This document shows, one piece after another, positions 1 through 9,768 of a stretch of 36,799 bases of DNA. The stretch's first letter is position 1. Every line of letters starts with the position of its first letter. Under the pieces are notes generated by a model. The model saw nothing but the letters and a program-made list of their open reading frames with translations, was not told where the DNA came from and did no database searches. The DNA comes from Gemmatimonadota bacterium (lineage in GTDB: Bacteria > Gemmatimonadota > Gemmatimonadetes > Gemmatimonadales > Gemmatimonadaceae), in contig JANYKA010000218.1 in assembly GCA_025358315.1 (NCBI GenBank), positions 1-36,799 on the forward strand, written 5' to 3'. The position numbers and the translations under genes are program-made.

Positions 1-404
1 GCCGGATGCACCCACCCTAACGTGAAGTGCATCAGGTGATATGGAATGAAGGCGAGTAAATAAAATCCGCCCCACCGCATCGTCTGCGACGCCCATGTGG
101 AGACCTGCGGCTCATACTTCACATACGCCACTGGCCGCGCCTCCCGATTGCGCAGCGTCAGTTGTATCGCCGCCGTCACGTGCAACACGACCGAGACGAG
201 CAATCCGGCGCGCAACAGCCACGTCAGCTCGATGATGTCGTGCTGCAAAAAGCGCGAGTAGCCGTTGAACTTGTCGGGCCCGAGGAAGATCTGGAGGTTG
301 CCCGCCATGTGTGCTAGCACAAAGCCCACGAGAATGATCCCCGTGAGCCCCATGACAATCTTCTTGCCGACGGTGGAATTCCAGAACGTTGCCAGCCGTT
401 GCAT
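1..404 (-). CDS. sdhC: Succinate dehydrogenase cytochrome b558 subunit, partial
   Basis: This is the membrane anchor of succinate dehydrogenase/fumarate reductase (complex II), which binds haem and quinone. The reading frame starts at ATG (complement of 402-404) and runs off the left edge, giving 134 residues of a family usually a little over 200 long. The start reads MQRLATFWNSTVGKKIVMGL, typical of the b558-type SdhC family. Hydrophobic segments lie at about residues 16-33, 60-82 and 112-128, with candidate haem-ligand histidines at 32, 75, 123 and 126. It begins 4 nt after the mdh stop codon, so it is probably co-transcribed with mdh. The sdhA/sdhB genes would be expected beyond the left edge. 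Confidence 0.88.
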   Translation of the reverse strand, partial: MQRLATFWNSTVGKKIVMGLTGIILVGFVLAHMAGNLQIFLGPDKFNGYSRFLQHDIIELTWLLRAGLLVSVVLHVTAAIQLTLRNREARPVAYVKYEPQVSTWASQTMRWGGFYLLAFIPYHLMHFTLGWVHP

Positions 405-408
405 AAGT

Positions 409-1544
<1,136 letters not shown>

Positions 1545-2516
1545 TTAGCCGCCCACTTGGGATAACGCGCGTAGGCCACCGACCTGCATTTGCAAGAGGT
1601 TGTGCTCCTTCGGCTTTTCGGCCAGCGCTTTGACAAAGAGCGGCTCCAACGGATCGCCCGCCCGCAACGGGTCACGCAAGTTCACTTCATGGTCGCCGTA
1701 CAGACAGGTGCGCAGGCGACCATCGGCCGTAAGCCGTACGCGGTTGCAGGTGCCGCAATAGGTGTGGCTCATCGGAGTGATCACGCCAATCGTTCCCGCA
1801 GCACCAGCGAGACGATGATACGCCGCCGGCCCGTTGCCTTTTGAGGGACCGTCAGACGGCGCAAGTGTTCCAATCATCGCGATGCGGGCGAGAAGTTCAT
1901 CACTCGGCACAACATGCTCGAACGTGAGATTCGCCATATCGCCCACCGGCATCAGTTCGATAAACCGGACATGCCACGGATTTTCAAGCGTGAGACGAGC
2001 AAAATCTTCGATCTCGTCGTCATTGATGCCGCGCATAACGACGACATTTATTTTTACCGGATCGAGTCCGGCCGCCGATGCCGCCCGCGCCGCGTCGACT
2101 GGATGAAACGCAAAGTTACGACGGGCAATCTGCGCGATGCGCTCGGGGCGCAACGAGTCGGCGCTGATATTCACCCGGTCGAGGCCGGCCGCACGGAGCG
2201 GCGCGGCCATCTCCGGAAGTTTCACACCGTTGGTCGAAAGGGCGATGTCCTCGATATCCGGGATCGCTTTGAGCATGCGGACCAGCGATGTCAGGTTGGG
2301 ACGAATGGTCGGTTCACCACCCGTGATGCGCAGGCGCCGCAGCCCAAGAGGTGCGAGTTGTCGCACGACCTCGGTGATCTCTTCGTACGAGAGAATTTCC
2401 GCTTTGGGGAGCCAGGCGAGCCCCTGCTCCGGCATGCAATAAACGCAGCGAAAGTTGCAACGATCGGTAACGGAGATGCGCAGATATTCAATTCCGCGGC
2501 CGAATTGATCTTTCAT
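1545..2516 (-). CDS. moaA: GTP 3',8-cyclase MoaA
   Basis: Radical-SAM enzyme making the first intermediate of molybdopterin synthesis from GTP. The 323-residue protein has the N-terminal radical-SAM cluster motif CNFRCVYC (Cys20, 24, 27), the GGEPT motif at 66-70, and the second cluster ligands Cys254, Cys257 and Cys271 in the C-terminal domain. It ends in a Gly-Gly tail, as is normal for the family. ATG at complement 2514-2516 overlaps the moaE stop by 4 nt (ATGA), so the two are translationally coupled. A 13-codon upstream extension of the frame lies inside moaE and is rejected. With moaD and moaE it provides cofactor for molybdo/tungsto-enzymes such as the formate dehydrogenase at 28.5 kb. 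Confidence 0.97.
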   Translation of the reverse strand: MKDQFGRGIEYLRISVTDRCNFRCVYCMPEQGLAWLPKAEILSYEEITEVVRQLAPLGLRRLRITGGEPTIRPNLTSLVRMLKAIPDIEDIALSTNGVKLPEMAAPLRAAGLDRVNISADSLRPERIAQIARRNFAFHPVDAARAASAAGLDPVKINVVVMRGINDDEIEDFARLTLENPWHVRFIELMPVGDMANLTFEHVVPSDELLARIAMIGTLAPSDGPSKGNGPAAYHRLAGAAGTIGVITPMSHTYCGTCNRVRLTADGRLRTCLYGDHEVNLRDPLRAGDPLEPLFVKALAEKPKEHNLLQMQVGGLRALSQVGG

Positions 2517-2950
2517 GACGTCACCACGGCCTTCGCCGCCGTCGGATCGACCCACTCCCGTGTGCCGTCAGAGTAATGTTCGCGCTTCCATATAGGCACA
2601 CGCTTTTTCAGTTGTTCGATCACGTATCGCGTCGCATCGAGTGCGGGTGCACGGTGGGCGTGAGCCACGGCAATCGCCACGCTCACGTCGCCAAGTCCGA
2701 GTATGCCGATGCGATGTTCCACGACCAGCGCGCTTGTCATGAACTGCACATGCGCTTCGCTGGCGATACGCTCCAGCTCGGCGGCAGCCATGGCTTCGTA
2801 GGTCGTGTATTCCATGCCCGTTACCGCGCGTCCGTCATTGACCTCGCGCACAGTGCCGATGAAGAGCGACGTAGCACCATGGGCATCGCTGGCAACTTCG
2901 GTGAGCAGCGCGGACGGGTCAATGACGCGGGTGACAATCGCGGTGCGCAT
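2513..2950 (-). CDS. moaE: Molybdopterin synthase catalytic subunit MoaE
   Basis: Large subunit of molybdopterin synthase. With thiocarboxylated MoaD it inserts the dithiolene sulfurs into cyclic pyranopterin monophosphate. The 145 residues are normal in length. The signature KKRVPIWKREHYSDG near residues 115-128 contains the paired lysines (115 and 122, equivalent to E. coli Lys119/Lys126 by spacing), and His99-Arg100 lies in the conserved AHAHR stretch. ATG at complement 2948-2950 shares one base with the moaD stop, and its own stop overlaps the moaA start. Confidence 0.96.
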   Translation of the reverse strand: MRTAIVTRVIDPSALLTEVASDAHGATSLFIGTVREVNDGRAVTGMEYTTYEAMAAAELERIASEAHVQFMTSALVVEHRIGILGLGDVSVAIAVAHAHRAPALDATRYVIEQLKKRVPIWKREHYSDGTREWVDPTAAKAVVTS

Positions 2951-3207
2951 CAGCCGCCCGCTACGGGGGGAATGATTGCCACTTCATCCCCGGGCTGGAT
3001 GCGGACGTTGGGGCCGGCATAGCGTTGATTGACGGCGACCAGCGGAGCCGGTGGCAGCGCGTGACCGACGGCGAGGGCTTTCACTTGTGCAAGAACATCT
3101 GCCACCGTAGCTCCATCGCCAAGCGAGAGCTGGAGTTCCGACGAACCCAATGCGTCGGCGTACGACGCAAACAGTAAAACCTTGAACTGATGGTTGTCTG
3201 AATTGAT
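2950..3207 (-). CDS. moaD: Molybdopterin synthase sulfur carrier MoaD (start uncertain)
   Basis: Small ubiquitin-like sulfur carrier whose C-terminal Gly-Gly is thiocarboxylated and donates sulfur in molybdopterin synthase. The family match begins at FKVLLFASYADALG, and the protein ends VAIIPPVAGG with the required GG. No ATG, GTG or TTG lies in frame between the HU stop (3218-3220) and this conserved strand. The best candidate is an AUC codon at complement 3205-3207, 7 nt after AAAGG (3215-3219), giving 85 residues. The frame remains open upstream inside the HU gene, but that stretch bears no resemblance to MoaD. An unusual start, translational coupling to HU, or a sequence error are the options. 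The stop codon shares one base with the moaE ATG. Confidence 0.8.
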   Translation of the reverse strand: MNSDNHQFKVLLFASYADALGSSELQLSLGDGATVADVLAQVKALAVGHALPPAPLVAVNQRYAGPNVRIQPGDEVAIIPPVAGG

Positions 3208-3217
3208 AGCTAAACCT

Positions 3218-3538
3218 TTACGCGTCCGTGAGTTCCGAGATATCGATATCGGCGACCAAGGCCCGGAGCTCTTTCGACGGCTTGAATACGGGCACTGGGC
3301 GGGCCGACACTTCCACCGGCGCGCCAGTGCGCGGGTTGCGAGCCATTCTCGTTTTGCGCTGGCGAATTTTAAAAGTACCAAAGCCCCTAACTTCAATGTT
3401 CTTCTGATCTTTCAACGCGTCTTTTATGGAGTCCAAGAATGAATCCACGACCCGCGCGCAATCCTTTTTGGAAATCATCGGTCCCGAGGTTAGGGCAATC
3501 GACTCGGTAACGAGCTCGACGAGATCGGCTTTGGTCAT
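3218..3538 (-). CDS. HU/IHF family DNA-binding protein
   Basis: Small histone-like DNA-bending protein of the HU/IHF superfamily, 106 residues. The N-terminal helix region MTKADLVELV leads to the beta-arm, which contains the family signature GFGTFKIRQRKTRMARNPRT and the Pro-containing tip RNPRTG. A short acidic tail (VADIDISELTDA) follows the usual domain end. ATG at complement 3536-3538 is preceded by GAGGG about 5 nt away. A near-consensus promoter is at 3584-3613. moaD, moaE and moaA follow with overlaps or short gaps, so this promoter probably also drives the molybdopterin genes. Whether it is HU or an IHF subunit cannot be told from sequence alone. Confidence 0.94.
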   Translation of the reverse strand: MTKADLVELVTESIALTSGPMISKKDCARVVDSFLDSIKDALKDQKNIEVRGFGTFKIRQRKTRMARNPRTGAPVEVSARPVPVFKPSKELRALVADIDISELTDA

Positions 3539-3583
3539 TCAACCCTCGCATAGGACACCGGCAGAACCGCCGTAAGTGTATCC

Positions 3584-3613
3584 AGTATAGGATGTTACCT
3601 ATTGGGGTGTCAA
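3584..3613 (-). promoter_or_regulatory. Sigma70-type promoter for the HU-moaDEA unit
   Basis: Read on the minus strand, a perfect TTGACA (complement 3608-3613) is followed after 18 nt by TATACT (complement 3584-3589, 5/6 match to TATAAT). It lies just after the carA stop codon and about 46 nt upstream of the HU ATG, which is a sensible position. It is the clearest promoter in the window. Confidence 0.75.
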
Positions 3614-3614
3614 G

Positions 3615-4727
3615 CTATGAGGCTTTGATCGCACCCATAAAATCGTCAAATAGCGACCTCGCATCATGTGGCCCGGGCGCCGCCTCAGGATGGTATTGCA
3701 CGGCAAATACAGGCAGTGTCCTGTGCTTGAGACCCTCCAGTGAGCCGTCGTTCAGGTTCACATGGGTCGCCTCCAGGTCCGGTGCGCCAGTCACCCCATC
3801 TTCGCTCCCTTCAACCGCGAATCCGTGATTTTGCGATGTAATAAAAATCTTCCCCGTCGACAGCTCTTTCACCGGATGATTACCGCCGCGGTGGCCATAC
3901 GGCAGCTTAAATGTCCTCCCCCCAAAGGTGAGCGCGATGAGCTGGTGCCCCAGGCAAATCCCAAACATCGGCACACCGCTCTCGGCCAGCGCCTTGATTG
4001 CCGGTAGCGCATATTCGACGGCCTCCGGATCGCCGGGACCATTCGACAAGAACACGCCATCAGGTTTGAGCGCGAGAACTTCCGCCGCCGATGTCGACGA
4101 CGGTACCACGGTAACACGGCAATCCCGCTGCTCGAACAGGCGCAGAATATTGTGTTTGATCCCGTAGTCATACGCTACGATATGGTGTGCAGCGAGGGGA
4201 TTACCCCAGCTATACGGAGCCTTCGTGGTGACTCTGGACGCCAGATCGAGACCGGACATCGATTCACACGCATCGAGCGCAGACTTGGCCTCGGCGGTTG
4301 GTAGCTCGCCGGCTCCAATGACACCACGAAGCACCCCAACTGTCCTCAAGTGACGCGTGAGACGACGGGTGTCAATATCATACAGGACAGGGATTTGCGA
4401 AGCTTGGAGATATGATCCAAGGTCACCAGTTGCCCTCCAGTTAGAATGGCTGCCCGACAGCTCTCGCACCACCACGCCGCTGACCTGTGGGCTGGCAGAT
4501 TCAGGGTCTTCAGTGTTGACGCCGTAATTGCCGATCATCGGCGAGGTCATCACAACAATCTGCCCACGGAATGACGGATCCGTGAATGTCTCTTGATACC
4601 CGCTCATGCCGGTAGTGAATACGACCTCAGCCACTGCCGGCGCGCCAAGCGGGGCGCGCAAATGGCCGTGAAAAAGGGTTCCATCCTCGAGGAGGAGGAA
4701 CCCCGGTGCTGCCTGGAGCATGGTCAT
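3615..4727 (-). CDS. carA: Carbamoyl-phosphate synthase small subunit
   Basis: Glutamine amidotransferase subunit that releases ammonia from glutamine for carbamoyl phosphate synthesis (pyrimidines and arginine). It is 370 residues long, with the N-terminal CarA domain (about 8-140) followed by a class I glutaminase domain. The catalytic triad is visible: Cys258 in FGICLGHQ, then His346 and Glu348 in QYHPEA. The SNGPGDP motif is at 228-234. ATG at complement 4725-4727 lies 11 nt after the secG stop; a second ATG two codons later is an alternative. The large subunit carB is not adjacent, because the HU gene follows after its own promoter. Confidence 0.97.
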   Translation of the reverse strand: MTMLQAAPGFLLLEDGTLFHGHLRAPLGAPAVAEVVFTTGMSGYQETFTDPSFRGQIVVMTSPMIGNYGVNTEDPESASPQVSGVVVRELSGSHSNWRATGDLGSYLQASQIPVLYDIDTRRLTRHLRTVGVLRGVIGAGELPTAEAKSALDACESMSGLDLASRVTTKAPYSWGNPLAAHHIVAYDYGIKHNILRLFEQRDCRVTVVPSSTSAAEVLALKPDGVFLSNGPGDPEAVEYALPAIKALAESGVPMFGICLGHQLIALTFGGRTFKLPYGHRGGNHPVKELSTGKIFITSQNHGFAVEGSEDGVTGAPDLEATHVNLNDGSLEGLKHRTLPVFAVQYHPEAAPGPHDARSLFDDFMGAIKAS

Positions 4728-4738
4728 CGCCGCGATGG

Positions 4739-5131
4739 TCAGGGCTTCTTGGTAACAGGCGCTGGGATTGGCTGCAGTGGCGACGCCGGAGCCGGCGTAA
4801 CCGGTGCAGCACCTGCAGGAGCGGAACTTTGCGTGCGCGGCGCGGTCTTCGGCGCGTTGAACGATTTATCCAGCACCGAAGTCGGCGCACTGCCCTTGCT
4901 CGCGTAGATCTGGAGGATGAATGCGAGCCCAATGAAAATTCCACCACACCACCAGCTCGCCTTCGTCAGCAGATTTCCGGCCTGTCGGGTACCCATCAAT
5001 GAATCGGTTGACGACGAGGCGCCACCAAAACTCGCCGCGAGGCCGCCGCCTTTGCCACTCTGCAACAGGATGGCCGCGACCAGAATCAGCGCGTCGATGA
5101 TCAGAATAATTAGCAGGAACTTATAAAACAT
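4739..5131 (-). CDS. secG: Protein-export membrane protein SecG
   Basis: Small accessory subunit of the SecYEG translocon. The protein begins MFYKFLLIILIIDALILVAA, with a first membrane segment at about 2-21. The conserved cytoplasmic loop LLQSGKGGGLAASFGG follows, with a second membrane segment near residues 58-75. At 130 residues it is longer than the minimal family because of a Pro/Ala-rich C-terminal tail after about residue 85. ATG at complement 5129-5131 is preferred over an upstream in-frame Met, since it matches the family start. It lies between tpiA and carA, a placement next to glycolytic genes seen in many bacteria. Confidence 0.93.
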   Translation of the reverse strand: MFYKFLLIILIIDALILVAAILLQSGKGGGLAASFGGASSSTDSLMGTRQAGNLLTKASWWCGGIFIGLAFILQIYASKGSAPTSVLDKSFNAPKTAPRTQSSAPAGAAPVTPAPASPLQPIPAPVTKKP

Positions 5132-5188
5132 TTCGGAGTCGGGTCTGGAGAGGTAAGCCTCTAAAAATAGCTGACTTATCCCTGCCAA

Positions 5189-5938
5189 TCAAGTCCGGCA
5201 GATGGCGGACCAACCGTCAGGGTCCAAGCTGGCGCCACCCACTAGTAAGCCGTCCACATCAGGAGCGGCCAAGAGCGACACGGCGTTCCCCTTGCTGACA
5301 CTTCCGCCGTACAGAATCGGGACGCCTTCGCCACGCTCCTCGGTCAGGGAGCGAAGTTCACTCCGAATTGCCGCGTGCACCACGCTGGCGTCGTCGGGGG
5401 TCGCCGTCTTGCCGCTGCCAATCGCCCAGACGGGCTCATACGCCACCAGCGAGCCGGCAATTTGATTTGCCGTGAGCAGTGCGCACGCCGCGCGGAGTTG
5501 ACGTAGCACCACCGTGCTGGTGTCGCCGGCTTCACGTTGCTCCAACGTTTCGCCCACACAGATCATCGACGTGAGCCCGGCGCGTTCGGCGGCGGCCGCC
5601 TTCTTCCCGGTTTCTTCGTCGGTCTCACCAAACACGTGACGTCGTTCGGAATGGCCAATGAGCACGTACCGCGCTCCCGCTCCACGGGCGATCGCCGCCG
5701 AGTTCTCACCGGTAAAGGCGCCGGCATCGGCCCAGTGGATGTTCTGCACGCCGACCTGAATATCCGGCCGGTCACTGAGTGCACCGGTCACCGCATACAG
5801 CGATAGCGCGCTCGGAAACACGAGCACGCTCCGGTCTTGTTGGCGCGGATACTGCGCAAGGAACTGCCGCATAAACGCCAGTGCGTCAGCGGGTCCTTGA
5901 TTCATTTTCCAGTTGGCGGCGAATATCGGATGCTTCAC
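5189..5938 (-). CDS. tpiA: Triosephosphate isomerase
   Basis: Interconverts dihydroxyacetone phosphate and glyceraldehyde 3-phosphate. The 249-residue length is normal for this TIM barrel. Catalytic residues are in place: Lys11 (ANWKMN), His96 (IGHSERR) and Glu168 (AYEPVWAIG); the phosphate-gripping loop follows, and YGGSVS is at 210-215. The start is GTG (complement 5936-5938), overlapping the pgk stop by 4 nt (GTGA), so translation is coupled to pgk. It is part of the gap-pgk-tpiA glycolytic unit. Confidence 0.97.
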   Translation of the reverse strand: MKHPIFAANWKMNQGPADALAFMRQFLAQYPRQQDRSVLVFPSALSLYAVTGALSDRPDIQVGVQNIHWADAGAFTGENSAAIARGAGARYVLIGHSERRHVFGETDEETGKKAAAAERAGLTSMICVGETLEQREAGDTSTVVLRQLRAACALLTANQIAGSLVAYEPVWAIGSGKTATPDDASVVHAAIRSELRSLTEERGEGVPILYGGSVSKGNAVSLLAAPDVDGLLVGGASLDPDGWSAICRT

Positions 5939-7137
5939 TTTCCTGCCTTTTCATCGAGTGCTTCCACGCCGGGGAGCGATTTGCCCTCGAGGAACTCTAG
6001 CGATGCGCCGCCACCTGTGGATACGTGGCTCATTTGCTTTGTGAGGCCGGCCTGTTCAACTGCCGCCGCGGAATCGCCGCCACCAACAATCGTTGTGGCA
6101 CCTTTTGCAGTGGCCTGAGCCAGCGCGTGCGCCACGGCGAGCGTACCAGCGTCGAGCGGTGGCGACTCGAAGACACCCATTGGGCCGTTCCAAATAACGG
6201 TCTTCGCGCTGAGTATCGCGCGGGCGAACGAGGCCGCCGAATCGGGTCCGATATCGAGCATCGCTTCGTGGGCCGGTATGGCATCCCGTTTCACGGCATG
6301 CGCCTTGGACGCCTCGGCGATAGACGGCGCAACCATCGCATCGTGCGGTAGCGTCAACCGGTACCCGGCGCGTTCCGTAAGATCGGCGGCCATCTCGACC
6401 CGGTCGGGCTCGATGAGCGAAGTTCCCGTCTCGAACCCCATGGCCTTATAAAATGTGCAGGCCATCGCGCCGCCAATCAGGAGGCCATCGACTTTCGGCA
6501 GTAACGCCTCGATGACGTCGATCTTCCCGGAAATTTTCGAGCCGCCAAGGATGGCGATGAATGGCCGTTTCGGTTTTTCGAGTGCGTCGCCGAGGTAGTC
6601 GAGTTCGCGCTGCATCAACAGTCCGGCCACCGCGGGCTTGAGGAACGCGGCGACGCCGGCGGTCGAACTATGCGCGCGATGCGCGGTGCCGAATGCGTCG
6701 TTGACATAAAAGTCACCGAGACGGGCGAAAGATTTCGAGAGTGCCTCGTCGTTTTTCTCTTCACCCGGGAGGAATCGGGTGTTTTCGAGCACAAGCACTT
6801 CACCATCATGGAGCGCCTTCGTGGCCGCTACCGCCGCATCCGTATTCGACTCCCCCAGGAAATGCACGGGACGCGAAAGCAATTCGCCGAGACGCTTTGC
6901 GGTCGGAGCGAGTGAGTATTTCGACTCTGGTTTCGCGTTGGGACGGCCCAGATGCGAGAGAATAACAATGCGTGCACCAAGTTTAATCAGCGCCTGCAAC
7001 GTCGGCACAGCGGCGCGGATGCGCGTGTCGTCCGTGATATGGTCGCCGTCAAGCGGAACATTAAAATCCACACGCACAAGCGCCCGCTTCCCTTTCACCT
7101 CGGCGGGAGCCAAGTCAAGAACTGTACGTTTACTCAT
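5935..7137 (-). CDS. pgk: Phosphoglycerate kinase
   Basis: Transfers phosphate between 1,3-bisphosphoglycerate and ADP in glycolysis/gluconeogenesis. The 400 residues show the N-terminal substrate motif RVDFNVPLD, the LSHLGRPN loop, the central [14 protein letters not shown] stretch, and the C-terminal nucleotide-binding [11 protein letters not shown] and [13 protein letters not shown] motifs. The frame is open about 31 codons further upstream, but MSKRTVLDL at complement 7135-7137 matches family starts. It follows gap by 35 nt and overlaps tpiA by 4 nt. Confidence 0.97.
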   Translation of the reverse strand: MSKRTVLDLAPAEVKGKRALVRVDFNVPLDGDHITDDTRIRAAVPTLQALIKLGARIVILSHLGRPNAKPESKYSLAPTAKRLGELLSRPVHFLGESNTDAAVAATKALHDGEVLVLENTRFLPGEEKNDEALSKSFARLGDFYVNDAFGTAHRAHSSTAGVAAFLKPAVAGLLMQRELDYLGDALEKPKRPFIAILGGSKISGKIDVIEALLPKVDGLLIGGAMACTFYKAMGFETGTSLIEPDRVEMAADLTERAGYRLTLPHDAMVAPSIAEASKAHAVKRDAIPAHEAMLDIGPDSAASFARAILSAKTVIWNGPMGVFESPPLDAGTLAVAHALAQATAKGATTIVGGGDSAAAVEQAGLTKQMSHVSTGGGASLEFLEGKSLPGVEALDEKAGK

Positions 7138-7172
7138 TCGTGGCCCGTCTCGCTCGGCAACATTCCCGTCGG

Positions 7173-8180
7173 TTACAGCAACTTGCCGATGTGCAGCGCC
7201 AAATCGACGCAGCGCGACGCATAGCCCCACTCGTTGTCATACCAGCCGGACAAGTTCACCAAAGTGCCATCCACGACGTTGGTGCTCTTGGAGTCAAGAA
7301 TGCAGGAATGGGCATTCCCCACATAGTCAATGGAGACAAGTTCTTCTTCGGTGTACTGCAAAATGTGTTTGAGCGGGCCGTCGGCGGCGGCTTTGAATGC
7401 GGCATTCACCTCGGCAACCGTCGTGCGCTTCTCTACCACGACGGCGAGCTGGGTGAGGGACACATCGGGCGTCGGCACGCGGATGGCGATACCGTCAATC
7501 TTTCCCTTCACTTCCGGAATGACCAATGCCGTGGCTTTCGCCGCGCCGGTGGTCGTCGGAATCATCGAGAGCGCGGCCGCGCGGGCGCGCCGCAAGTCTT
7601 TGTGCGGCATGTCGAGTACACTTTGATCATTCGTGTACGAGTGAATCGTGACCATCGACGCATGGGTGAACCCAAACGCATCGCGAATCACTTTCACCAT
7701 CGGCGCAAGGCAATTCGTCGTGCACGAGGCGTTGGAAATGATGTGGTGCTTGGCCGAGTCGTATTTATTGTCGTTCACGCCGAGCACGACCGTGAGATCT
7801 TCTCCCTTGGCCGGCGCCGAAATAATAACTTTCTTCGCGCCGGCAGTGATGTGCTTGCGCGCATCGTCGGCGTTAGTGAAATGGCCGGTCGATTCGATCA
7901 CGACGTCGACACCGAGCTCTTTCCACGGAAGCAGCGACGGATCTTTGTGCTTAAACACGCGGATGTGGTGCCCATCGATCACGATGGCGTCGTCCAGTGA
8001 CGACACATTGCCGTGATAAGTGCCGTGGATAGAATCGTATTTAAAGAGGTGCGCAAGTGTCCTGGTATCAGTCAGGTCGTTGACGGCCACAAAATCGAGA
8101 GCGGCGCCGGATTCCTTCGCGGCGCGAATCACCTGGCGACCGATGCGGCCGAAGCCGTTAATGCCAACTTTGAGAGTCAT
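7173..8180 (-). CDS. gap: Glyceraldehyde-3-phosphate dehydrogenase, type I
   Basis: Phosphorylating glyceraldehyde-3-phosphate dehydrogenase, 335 residues. The Rossmann motif INGFGRIGR is at residues 7-15. The active-site signature [10 protein letters not shown] places the nucleophile at Cys153, with the base at His180 (TIHSYTNDQ). The Asn34-Asp35 pair after strand 2 suggests preference for NAD over NADP. The open frame extends about 110 codons upstream into comF with no homology, so ATG at complement 8178-8180 is used. It lies upstream of pgk and tpiA in a single direction. Confidence 0.97.
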   Translation of the reverse strand: MTLKVGINGFGRIGRQVIRAAKESGAALDFVAVNDLTDTRTLAHLFKYDSIHGTYHGNVSSLDDAIVIDGHHIRVFKHKDPSLLPWKELGVDVVIESTGHFTNADDARKHITAGAKKVIISAPAKGEDLTVVLGVNDNKYDSAKHHIISNASCTTNCLAPMVKVIRDAFGFTHASMVTIHSYTNDQSVLDMPHKDLRRARAAALSMIPTTTGAAKATALVIPEVKGKIDGIAIRVPTPDVSLTQLAVVVEKRTTVAEVNAAFKAAADGPLKHILQYTEEELVSIDYVGNAHSCILDSKSTNVVDGTLVNLSGWYDNEWGYASRCVDLALHIGKLL

Positions 8181-8233
8181 TGTGAGTTCAGGAGAATGAA
8201 CAACGGATATGTATCTGGCGGTCACTGGCGATG

Positions 8234-8983
8234 CTATTTGTCTCCGCTTGCGCGGGCCCTGCCAAACGTTGCATAGCTGATCGTACGGGCGCCGGCATCG
8301 AACAGCGCGGCGGCGCACGCATTCAATGTGGCGCCGGTGGTGATGACATCGTCGATGAGCACGAGGTGACGACCCCGCACCGACTCCGACATGCCGTCGC
8401 AGACATCGAAGGCGCGATGAACGTTCGCGGATCGTTCCCCGGGAGTCAACCGGGTTTGCGTCTCGGTGGCGCGCTTTCGCATCAACAGTTGACTCCAGAC
8501 GGGAATGCCCCACTGCACCGCGAGCGCGTCGGCGATCAGTTGCGCCTGATTAAAACCGCGCTCGCGCTCACGTACCGGCGCCAGCGGTACCGGCACGAGC
8601 GCGGCGCGTTCCGCGAGTACGTCCAGGGGCCACGCAAGCCGTGCGATACGCCCGGCGATCCCCAGCGCCGCATTTTGCCACTCGTGATACTTGAGGGCAT
8701 GCACCACGCCGCTGGAGACTTCGTGCGGCACCCAGCATACAGATCGAACGGCCCGGATGAATGGGGGGAACAGTTCGCAAAAGCGACACCGACGTCCTTG
8801 GGTCGGGTGCCCGCAACGCGCACACTGCGGATGCGGCAGCATCGGCAAGCGAGCCCAGCAGGTTCCGCATATCACCCCATGATCACCCGCACTCATCGCC
8901 CGATCGCATGCCGCGCAGCTGCGCGGCAACATGAGATCCAGAAAAGAAAAAGCGGCCGAGGTTAGCGACCCACGGCCTTCCAC
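8234..8983 (-). CDS. comF: ComF family phosphoribosyltransferase-like protein
   Basis: A ComF/GntX-type protein, implicated in natural competence in several bacteria. Eight cysteines arranged as four CxxC pairs (23/26, 39/42, 54/57, 66/69) make an N-terminal zinc-ribbon region. The C-terminal half is a type I phosphoribosyltransferase fold with the PRPP-binding loop [12 protein letters not shown] near 205-217. The ERGFNQA motif is also present. The chosen GTG start (complement 8981-8983) overlaps aroE by 22 nt. A Met at complement 8930-8932 would be later but would cut into the usual LLDLLLP-type leader. The biochemical role of the family is unsettled. Confidence 0.88.
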   Translation of the reverse strand: MEGRGSLTSAAFSFLDLMLPRSCAACDRAMSAGDHGVICGTCWARLPMLPHPQCARCGHPTQGRRCRFCELFPPFIRAVRSVCWVPHEVSSGVVHALKYHEWQNAALGIAGRIARLAWPLDVLAERAALVPVPLAPVRERERGFNQAQLIADALAVQWGIPVWSQLLMRKRATETQTRLTPGERSANVHRAFDVCDGMSESVRGRHLVLIDDVITTGATLNACAAALFDAGARTISYATFGRARASGDK

Positions 8984-9768
8984 ATCACCGTCCGGTCGGG
9001 GATCACGCCAAACCAGCGTTCAAAGGCGAGTGCACCTTGCTCTACCACCATCGACAGTCCGTCTGCGGCGCGCAGACCGCGGGCACGACACGCCAGCACC
9101 CACGGCGTCTCTGTGCGGCGATAGGTCAGGTCAAACGCATCCGTGTTCGGTTTGAGGATCGATGGATCGATCGGACATTCATCGCCGTGCAAACCAACGG
9201 GCGTAGCGTTGATCACCAGCGATGCGGTTTCGACAGCTGCGGTCACGGTGGCGACCGCCGTCGTGAAACGGGGGAATCGTGCCGCGAGCGCGTTCGCGCG
9301 GGCCCGCGAGCGACCATACAGTTGCACGCGTGCGCCATCCCATCGTTCAATCGCTGTCAATACCGCCGCCGCCGCGCCACCCGCCCCGATCACGGCAACC
9401 AGCTTATTCGCTGCGGGCGCGCCAAAATGCCGACGGATAGCGGCATCAAATCCCCCGACATCAGTATTGTCGCCAACAAGTTGATTGTCTTCTGTCCAAA
9501 ACGTGTTTACGGCGCCAGCACGTTCGGCGACGGGACTGCGGCGCGCGCACAGCTCGGCAAATGCCTCCTTGTGCGGAACCGTGATATTGCCGGCGGCGCG
9601 GGCATCGCGAAGCAGGCCTGCGACCGTTCCGAGTTTCCCTGACGTGACATCGAGCACTTCATACGTCAGCGGAATCCCGGCACTGCGCAATGCTGCATTT
9701 TGAAAAACCGGCGAGAGCGAATGATTAACCGGATGTCCGAGTAGCACCAGTCGGCCCGGGAGCTCCAC
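8962..9768 (-). CDS. aroE: Shikimate dehydrogenase
   Basis: NADPH-dependent reduction of 3-dehydroshikimate to shikimate in aromatic amino acid synthesis. The 268-residue length is normal. The substrate motif NHSLSP is at 15-20, the catalytic pair is Lys67 (NITVPHKE) and Asp103 (GDNTDVGGF), and the nucleotide-binding GAGGAA loop is at 128-133. The GTG start (complement 9766-9768) shares one base with the preceding phosphatase stop codon. Belongs to a tightly packed multi-gene run from yicC to comF. Confidence 0.96.
   Translation of the reverse strand: MELPGRLVLLGHPVNHSLSPVFQNAALRSAGIPLTYEVLDVTSGKLGTVAGLLRDARAAGNITVPHKEAFAELCARRSPVAERAGAVNTFWTEDNQLVGDNTDVGGFDAAIRRHFGAPAANKLVAVIGAGGAAAAVLTAIERWDGARVQLYGRSRARANALAARFPRFTTAVATVTAAVETASLVINATPVGLHGDECPIDPSILKPNTDAFDLTYRRTETPWVLACRARGLRAADGLSMVVEQGALAFERWFGVIPDRTVMWKAVGR

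Noticed and set aside
5149-5162. Hairpin AGAGG-TAAG-CCTCT near secG/tpiA as a terminator
   Set aside because: The stem is just 5 bp, and the T-run is on the wrong side for the minus-strand transcript.
8181-8513. N-terminal extension of the gap reading frame
   Set aside because: It overlaps comF on the same strand and does not resemble GAPDH; the family start [12 protein letters not shown] is at 8180.
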